Assembly (NCBI GenBank): GCA_020726505.1
Contig: JAHLEZ010000013.1
Location: 1,550,001-1,614,000, forward strand
Reading direction: 5' to 3'
DNA: 64,000 bases
Source: Leptodontidium sp. MPI-SDFR-AT-0119
Taxonomy: Eukaryota; Ascomycota; Leotiomycetes; Helotiales; Leptodontidiaceae
Shown one piece after another: positions 57,414 to 64,000 of this stretch (the stretch's first letter is position 1; each line of letters begins with the position of its first letter). Position numbers and translations under genes: made by a program. A model generated the notes under the pieces. That model searched no databases and was not told where the DNA came from. It worked only from the letters and a program-made list of their open reading frames with translations.

Positions 57414-58343
57414 TCATCCGATCTTGATCCCACCTCCACTTGCACTAATCACAGTTCCAGTGATCCATCTTGCATCCCGACTACATAGCATTCCAACCGC
57501 GTCTGCAACATCCTCAGGCTGACCAAATTTGGGAGAAGATTGGAGAGGAAAAAATTCTTGCTTGAAGTTCTCTAGTGTAGCAGGAGGACAATTCATGAGG
57601 GAGTCGGTCTGAGTGATACCAACTGTGACCGAATTCGCAGTCGTGCCTTCCATGAATGAAAACTACGACGAATTAGTGATCTGAATTTAGAAATGCACAG
57701 AGTAGAGACGATATCTGAATGATGGAACATGAACAATGAAAACACTCACCCTGTCTTCCTTCCCTCCAAACGCCATCGACCAAGTTCGGCACAGAGACTC
57801 GCCGGCCGATTTACCAGCAGCATACATCAACTGTCCAGACCATGGCTGTCTGGATCTAATAGAAGAGATGTAAACAATCCTACTCTCAGGCTTGAACATC
57901 TTTCTCTTGACGAATTCCTCAACAATCAGAACCGGGGTCTGGATATTGCTGATCATGCTCTCCTGAATACCCTCAACAGTCAATTCTCCAAGCACAGCAT
58001 CACGGGCATCAGCTGCATTATTGATGAAGATATCGACACGGCTGGAGAAATGCTCGATGAGGGTCTCGGCGATGGTTTGAGCGCAGGTTGGGGAGAGGAT
58101 GCTGGAGTTGATGCCGAGGATCTTGACGTTGTGTGGCTGATTTGAAGCCTTGAAATGGTTGTTGATCTCTTCGTTCATGCCATTGATTAGATCGATGCTT
58201 TCGTTGGTGATACAAGTGCCTAAGACTGAGCATCCTCTTGAGGCCAGGTTCAAGGCAACAGCTCGACCGATGCCTCGTGAAGCTCCAGTGATGACGGCGA
58301 CCTTGCCCTCCAGGTCCTGTTCTCGAACTCGAAGAGAAGACAT
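57414..58343 (-). CDS. Short-chain dehydrogenase/reductase (SDR)
   Basis: Two exons, 58343-57750 and 57662-57414, with an 87-bp intron (GTGAGT...TCGTAG), give 280 residues. The cofactor motif TGASRGIG is at residues 19-26, NNAAD at 109-113, the catalytic serine region SSI at 161-163, and YAAGK at 175-179 (Tyr175, Lys179). The C-terminus GTVISASGGG is the usual SDR ending. Such enzymes use NAD(P)H to reduce or oxidise alcohol or carbonyl groups; the arginine after the second glycine-rich residue suggests NADPH, but the substrate is unknown. All catalytic residues are present, unlike its broken neighbours. Confidence 0.9.
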
Positions 58344-58849
58344 GATGGATGGCTCTACTGATATTGATTTCCTTGTTGATATTTACTTTGCAAGCGAGTT
58401 ATTTGCTGTTGGTTGGGTTGAAGAGATGTTGATGACTAATCACTCGCCTCAAATCACATGACTTGGTCAGCTGTTTCATAACCGCTTGTGGCTCTTTGCA
58501 ACTTCACCAGGAACTGAACTCCGACCAAACACAAACCTGTGTGCTAGCCTAGCTAGCACGACCCCGAAAGCTCTCTCTTCAGCATTAGTATTCTTCTTAA
58601 TCTAATACAAATGTAATACTTTTAATCAGTTAAAAGGCACTATGTGCCTTGCTGAGGGCTGCCCTAGGCCCACCCCTCAGACTCCCCCCTCCGTTCCCTC
58701 GGGGGTAAAGAGAGCCAGGAGGTACGAAGGCACAAAGGTATAAACAGGAACCACGTCATCTTTCGAACCAATCAAACGCTAGCGCGAAAAGGGGCCCAAC
58801 AGTAGGATATGAAAACGCATATTATTTTTGGTGTGTATGCCTCGCGCCG
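58344..58849. other. Intergenic region with a short palindrome
   Basis: Around 58635-58652, AAGGCAC-TAT-GTGCCTT forms a perfect 7-bp stem, followed by a C-rich block with GGCCCACCCCTCAG. This resembles debris of an element border but cannot be assigned. No gene was found. Confidence 0.35.
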
Positions 58850-60349
58850 CAGCGCCAAGCCCTCTCTTCAGTCGTACCTCCTTGCTTTCGGTATTTCCTC
58901 TCTAGCAAGTCCTCAGAAAATGATGTCCGGGAGGGCGATGACGCATGTCCCACCTGCTGCAACCTTGACTTGGCCGTACTGCTCCAACGAAAAATCTTTG
59001 GGCCAGAAAATGCTGGGCCAGTCCACATGCCAGTTGATCCTGCTGTTCTCGAGCTTTCATCAAAGACGTGCGAGCCTTGTAGCGTTATTTGGGAAGGGAT
59101 CTCGGTACATCTTGCCAGACTGGACTACCGCATGCCAGAAATCCCAAATTCGGCATCCTTGATAATTGATCAATGGGGTGGGCTTACGGCAGAGGTCAGG
59201 TATGCCGACTATGGTCGTATATGCGATGTAGAGTTCTGTATCGAGCTGCTAAGTATGGATCTCTATCTGCTCCACTACAAGAACATGCGTCTAACGTGGA
59301 CCACCCAGACGATACTCCTGCGTGGTCAGCATTTGGACTTGGTAGTAACGTACCCCAGAAGTTGAATATCACTGTTTGTGTTGAGAATTTTCGAGTGCAG
59401 CTAAAGACTTGCCTGACTGATCATCCTCACTGCCAGCTCGCTGAATCTGGCTACGCCCCAGGACGGTTTCTTGACTTGAAATTCTTTGAACCTGGATAAC
59501 TTGTTCCGAAAAATCCACAAGCCTCAAGTATCTTTGGCTTCGGCACCTGGGGACTAAAGTAGCGCATAAGCCCAGAAAACAATTAACAACTGATGAGGCG
59601 GGCGCGAATTGGTTCGAGATTGTTTCGAATTACTCAGACTTGAAGTTGACAAAGGCTAGCGACATTATTCCGGCTTTTGGCGGTTTGGCAGTTCATTTCT
59701 CGAAATTTATGGCTGGTGAGTACTTGTGTGGTCTGTGGAGTGATGATCTCCCGCGTTCTCTACTCTGGAAATGCCGGCCATCCATAGATTTCACCACAGG
59801 GCACACCGGCACCGCATCGTGGTCGTGGACAGCTGTATGCTGTGGAAATAGCCTGAACGCTGGGATCGGTACGATCACGCGATACGTTCAAATAATTTCC
59901 TTCCCGATGCCAAGTTCCGGCTCGTGGTGGAAGCAATGACTGTAACACCTCCATCTACACGGGGCTCGGGCGAAGCTTTACACATATCTGGAGCTCTCGT
60001 CGAAATAGGACAACCACTGCTCTTGTTCGGCGATGATCACAGATAAGCAAGCACTTTCAATAGTCTTGAATGCAGCATGCAACTAGATGACAGCAAGTAC
60101 CGATTTCAGACCGGCGAGCGTGTGTGCTGTCTGCTGCTTGGAACCACCACCCCCAAAGATATATTATTCGGCCTAGACGAAAAACTCTGTTCTGCCTTGC
60201 ACACCCTTCTTCTTCTGAAAGTGCATGGCGCTCAAGACTACTTGTATCGACGCCTTGGAGTCTTAACAATGTGCAAGTGGTACCAAGGGATCGACGAGCT
60301 GTGCAACAGATTTGATGGAGTCAGCCCTACCACTATCAAACTCGCCTGA
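58850..60349 (+). pseudogene. HET-family pseudogene B
   Basis: Pieces of a HET-family protein occur in order but in different frames. DDACPTCCNLDLAVLL and SSKTCEPCSVIWEGI (58935-59100) form the cysteine-pair N-terminus. Next come ITVCVENFRVQLKTCLTDHP and GRFLDLKFFEPG (to 59499). DIIPAFGGLAVHFSKFMAGE, YLCGLWSDDLPRSLLW and TASWSWTAVCC (59600-59850) have the typical C-terminal layout of HET proteins. YRFQTGERVCCLLLGTTTP and YRRLGVLTM (60085-60270) form the end. At least one frame change lies near 59255, and stops follow FFEPG. The central HET domain proper is missing or unrecognisable. No start codon is in frame with the first piece. The gene is therefore a remnant. Confidence 0.7.
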
Positions 60350-60441
60350 TGGAGCCTGCGTTGTCAAAAATACACTCTTTAGGAATTCGGAACGGACCGT
60401 GAGAGACTCCATACCGCAGTGTTTGCCTGTCACGATTCCCG

Positions 60442-60549
60442 TTATTCAGTGGACTGAAAATGGGGCTATCCACTACCAGGGAAAGGAACTTCAATGGTTT
60501 GCCAGATAACCTTGTATTAGGGAAGATCCATTTTCAGTCCACTGAATAA
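60442..60549. repeat. Inverted repeat with perfect 22-bp arms
   Basis: TTATTCAGTGGACTGAAAAT plus GG at 60442-60463 is matched exactly by the reverse complement at 60528-60549, with 64 bp between. Pairing extends a few bases outward with one mismatch (TCCC). It could form a hairpin or be a very short MITE-like element. It follows HET pseudogene B directly. Confidence 0.8.
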
Positions 60550-60972
60550 AGGGAGTATATTCACTTCGCAGACTTTACCAACTTCAACAAGCAATGCAAG
60601 GCAGAACGAGCTTCTCCAAAGAAGACCCTTCCACTTGTCCTTTTTAGGGGCAGAATCTCGATGATTGTCAATCATCATAAATCTCGGGATCGTGCCGACG
60701 GGGGAATTAAAACTCCGCTATTTGGAGGTACAGCGGGTATCTTCTACCCTCTGGCGGGTATCTTTTGCCCCCCGTTTTCCTTGGCATTGTTTTCTCCCCT
60801 TGTAATCACAACCACAACAATCAGAAGAATTGACGGGACTTATATCACTGTATTTCCCCCAAACTTAGGGAGTATAGAGCTATTTTTTTTTCATTCGATT
60901 TGGACTTCTATTAAGGAAGTTTTGTTGTGTTGAAGTTGGGTGTTCCTTGAGGGACCCCCAGCCGGAAAAAGA

Positions 60973-61863
60973 TAACCGCTGTACCGCCGTACAAACCACG
61001 TGTCAAGGATCCCCTTGCTTGAAGAGAAACGCTTTCAAGCATGCATGTCTTTGGGGGGGGGGGGAGACTTGAACTGTCTAATAGAGTGTTTAAGTGGGTA
61101 TATTGCCAGTGTCTCCGGCGCGGCTCAATCCGAAGTGCAACCGGGACTGCAAAAATATGTCTGCTCTACTGTACGATGGAACGGAAGGGGTTTCTAGTGG
61201 GTCTCGTCCACCCCCCCCCCCCCCCCCCCCCCCCCGAAAGTTTCTGCCTCAACATATAAGGAAACTTGTGGAGAAAATTCTAGAATTTTAGATTGTTGAT
61301 TGGAAGAATTACCTTACTGCCGTACAAGGGGTGACGAGACCCACTGGAAACCCCCTTCCGTACAGTGGTTAAGTGTTGCCCTTAGTTAACAGGGGTGCTA
61401 AGAACAACACCTTGAATTCTCATAAAACTTAACACAAATTAATAAAAAAAAGTTCGGAATACTGTTTAAGACAAGGGTAATACTATAATATAAGTTTTCT
61501 TAATTTTTTTGGTTTTATTATAGTGATTTTACAGGGTTTACTCACTTGACGACAAAACGACTTGTCTCCAACTGATACGGTCATTCCGGACGTACAAATC
61601 ACTTTTAGGCTATGAAACTAGCCATGAAATCAATTGAGAGTCATGAAAGATTCAAAACTAATGAGAAATAAACAGCTTCTCTCGTTCTCATACCAAAGGC
61701 TTCTCCGAGCACCAGGGGTGGTGCATAACCCGGACAGACAATGCGACGTGACAACGCCACGTACAGAATCTAATTTCATCTCTGATACTGTACAGCGAAT
61801 CAAAATATCCTTCTCTCAGCGCGGGGAACCTCCATCCTTTACTTTACGGAGGTACAGCGGTTA
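60973..61863. repeat. MITE-like element with terminal and internal inverted repeats
   Basis: TAACCGCTGTACCGCCGTA at 60973-60991 is matched in inverse orientation at 61845-61863 with one mismatch, enclosing about 890 bp. Inside are a second, longer inverted pair: 61168-61214 and 61328-61366, sharing GGGTTTC, AGTGGGTCTCGTC and flanking bases with small gaps. The right inner arm continues into CCGTACAGTGGTTAAG, a variant of the terminal sequence. So one element appears nested in or derived from another. Homopolymers G12 (61053-61064) and C25 (61211-61235) also lie inside. No transposase frame is present. The right end is 124 bp from the P450 start codon, so it occupies the promoter. Confidence 0.65.
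61211..61235. repeat. C homopolymer, 25 bases
   Basis: An uninterrupted run of C inside the MITE-like element, at the loop side of the left inner arm. The length is likely unreliable. Confidence 0.9.
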
Positions 61864-61987
61864 AGTATTACCGCTAGTCGATTTAACGTCTTGCGATTTT
61901 CCTATGTTTTGTTCCCTATATATACAACAGGCCATTCTATGAGAACTATTACAACACTTCTTTTTATCGTTTCCATTGTTTGGCTGT

Positions 61988-63514
61988 ATGAAAGAAGTCA
62001 TGAACTACGTCAATTTCAATCCTACGGGATTCTCCCTTATGGAGCCAGCCATCATCTTGGTCGCGGGATGGCTCTTCATCGAGCTCAGCAAGATGATTTA
62101 CTTCACGAGATTCCATTCTCTCAAATCCATTCCGGGACCTTGGTTCCCAGCTGCCAGTTCGATTTGGATGCGTTGGCAACGATGGAATGGCAAGTTGTCC
62201 TTCACAGCCGATGACCTCCTCTCTAAATACGGGCCCGTCGTTCGCATCAGCCCCAACATGGTTCTTGTCAATGACACCGATGCTCTTGCCCAGATATTCA
62301 CCAGAAGAGACCTTGACACTGCTCCTACTGCAATCCGTGCACTCAGAGTTGGAGGCCATGACTGGACTGTCACATACCCACAGCACGAGAAGGCTCGCGA
62401 ACGTCGGAACCCCGTTATGACTGCCACGACAACCAAAAACCTGCGATACTGGCAGCCGATCTTCGAGAGCAATATCGTAGATATGATTAGCAATTTAGCG
62501 GCGTCGAGAGGCGAGAAATCTGAAGACATCGTCCACCACCTTCGCATCAACACTATTCTGAACTCTCAGGTAGTGATGGGAGGGTCGCACGTCAAGCTCG
62601 ACCCCTCTACTTTCCCCAAGACAGTTGGAGAGTACAATTTCCTAGTTGTATGGCGTCTATGCCTGCCAGAGTGGACTTTCAAATGGTTGAAATACTCACC
62701 GTTTGCCAATGCCTCGTTCCGTGTCCGCTCAAGCGATTTCCTCTTCGACCTCGGCGAAAACCTATGCCAGCAGGCATCAAAAGCCGATCCAGAACACCAC
62801 GACGATGCTCCAACCGTCTACGATCTCTTCACCAAGACCAACTCCAAGACCGGCGGTATCACCTGGACACCCGGCGAGATCAGCGCCGAGATGGCCGGAC
62901 AAGTCCTCGCTGCGACGGAAACCACATCTTCCGCGCTAGCATTCATATTCTACGAGCTTGCCAAGAACCAGATCCTTCTGGAAGAACTATACCAAGAGAT
63001 CAAGACGATGGACGGCTACACCAACATCGAGACCCTCAAGCTCCTCGACGCCTGCATCAAAGAAGGTCTTCGCTTCCGTCCCCCCGTCGCATTCACAGGG
63101 AGCCGTCTATCCCCCAAAGGCGGGATAAACGTACTCGGGTACTACCTCCCCGAAGGCACAGTTATAACCACACAATCCCTCTCCCTGAGCCGCCAGCGTC
63201 CAGATCTCTTCCCCAACCCCGAAATATACGATCCCAAACACTGGCTTGAAGAATCTCGGCTCGACGAGCGCCGTAAGATGACTGCTCCCTTTGGTGTAGG
63301 CTCACGTAGGTGTCCGGGGGGGAATATGGCGATTTGCCAGATGCGGCTGCTTATTGTGGCTGTGGTGCGTGATTTTCATGTTTTGATCGCTCCTGAGACG
63401 ACGCCGGCTTCGATGGAGCCATTTGAGGCGAACGGGTTTAGGTCGCGGTATGATGAGTGTTTCCTCATTTTTAAGCCTCGCGGTGTTGCTGAAATGGGCG
63501 AGGTTACGAGATAG
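61988..63514 (+). CDS. Cytochrome P450 monooxygenase
   Basis: This is an intronless 508-residue gene. The ATG at 61988 is the first in frame; ATG 62000 is an alternative. A membrane anchor covers residues about 16-33 (FSLMEPAIILVAGWLFIEL), followed by the proline-rich hinge KSIPGPWFP. The I-helix has GQVLAATETTSS (around E311-T312). The K-helix ExxR is EGLR (359-362), and the PERF region reads YDPKHW. The heme loop is PFGVGSRRCPGG with the axial cysteine at residue 442. All P450 motifs are intact and the length is normal. It would sit on the ER membrane and oxidise an unknown small molecule with a P450 reductase as partner. The lack of introns is unusual among its neighbours. Secondary-metabolism or detoxification roles are typical of this class but not shown here. 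Confidence 0.93.
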   Translation: MKEVMNYVNFNPTGFSLMEPAIILVAGWLFIELSKMIYFTRFHSLKSIPGPWFPAASSIWMRWQRWNGKLSFTADDLLSKYGPVVRISPNMVLVNDTDALAQIFTRRDLDTAPTAIRALRVGGHDWTVTYPQHEKARERRNPVMTATTTKNLRYWQPIFESNIVDMISNLAASRGEKSEDIVHHLRINTILNSQVVMGGSHVKLDPSTFPKTVGEYNFLVVWRLCLPEWTFKWLKYSPFANASFRVRSSDFLFDLGENLCQQASKADPEHHDDAPTVYDLFTKTNSKTGGITWTPGEISAEMAGQVLAATETTSSALAFIFYELAKNQILLEELYQEIKTMDGYTNIETLKLLDACIKEGLRFRPPVAFTGSRLSPKGGINVLGYYLPEGTVITTQSLSLSRQRPDLFPNPEIYDPKHWLEESRLDERRKMTAPFGVGSRRCPGGNMAICQMRLLIVAVVRDFHVLIAPETTPASMEPFEANGFRSRYDECFLIFKPRGVAEMGEVTR

Positions 63515-64000
63515 TCCTAAGACTTGGGCTATCTTCTTAAATTAGGTTGGATGTATTTTACATGAAAGCTATTTTGTACCGAAAACATTAAATATCTCTG
63601 ACTGTGATTTTAATACGGTACGGTAGGGATGTCGAGATCGGGCCAATTTCCTGACTGATGAAGTGAGGGAGTAACTTCATGATTATTCCCGCCACTAATA
63701 TCGCCGCAAGTCGATAATTCATTTGGGGAAAAAGTTAACAGTATTATAAAAAGATCTAAAAGAGTAGGAACATCATAGCTCTAGTTTGAGTTCTAAAGTG
63801 TTTCATTTGATCGATGTTAAATAAACTCGTTCTCCTAGTTCCGAGGTGGTGCAAATACCACACAGGAAAACTTCATTGAGTGGCGGTTATTCAGTTAAGT
63901 TGGGTCGTTTGGTAGATCAGAGGAAGGAATAGATGAAATTTCAACCGTTTTTGGATTACGAAGTCAATATACTCGTAGTAGGTAGGTTGGTAATCTAGGA
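63515..64000. other. 3' flank of the P450 gene
   Basis: No gene or repeat was recognised to the end of the window. Confidence 0.5.

Overview
The window is nuclear DNA of a filamentous ascomycete (Pezizomycotina). Genes are interrupted by short introns, mostly 44 to 190 bp, with GT donors, CTAAC/CTAAT branch sites and AG acceptors. It carries families typical of that group: HET-domain proteins, 2EXR-domain proteins, a NACHT-ankyrin receptor, and FMP52. One repeat pair shows the strand-consistent C-to-T or G-to-A decay expected of repeat-induced point mutation (RIP). A Leotiomycete-like host is a guess from overall feel; no species marker was seen.

The first two thirds (about 1.4-44 kb) hold mostly intact genes with wide, low-complexity spacers. 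In order they are: a tandem pair of small Myb-like proteins; a 917-residue coiled-coil protein; a fungal protein of unknown function; an SNM1/Artemis-type DNA-repair nuclease; a seven-exon NACHT-ankyrin (NLR-like) receptor; a large protein with three internal repeats whose introns sit at the same place in each repeat; the SAGA subunits ADA3 and GCN5 side by side; OST5 of oligosaccharyltransferase; the RAD1 checkpoint clamp subunit; three 2EXR-type genes; and a cytidine/blasticidin-S-type deaminase. I derived the exon-intron models by hand from frame continuity and splice sites, and exon coordinates are in the entries.

The last third (about 45-64 kb) is an accessory, decaying region. It contains a ferritin-like gene with an in-frame stop; the 3' remnant of a terpene cyclase cut off near a 28-bp inverted-repeat end; a gene segment with a RIP-mutated copy 3.3 kb away; a frameshifted FMP52-like gene; an alpha/beta-hydrolase lacking its nucleophilic serine; two broken HET genes, one with three stops explainable by transitions; an intact short-chain dehydrogenase; and MITE-like inverted repeats just upstream of an intact cytochrome P450. 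The terpene cyclase remnant, P450, SDR and hydrolase suggest a former or scattered secondary-metabolism neighbourhood, but no intact backbone gene is present.

No tRNA, rRNA or CRISPR array was recognised. No virus or toxin gene was recognised.
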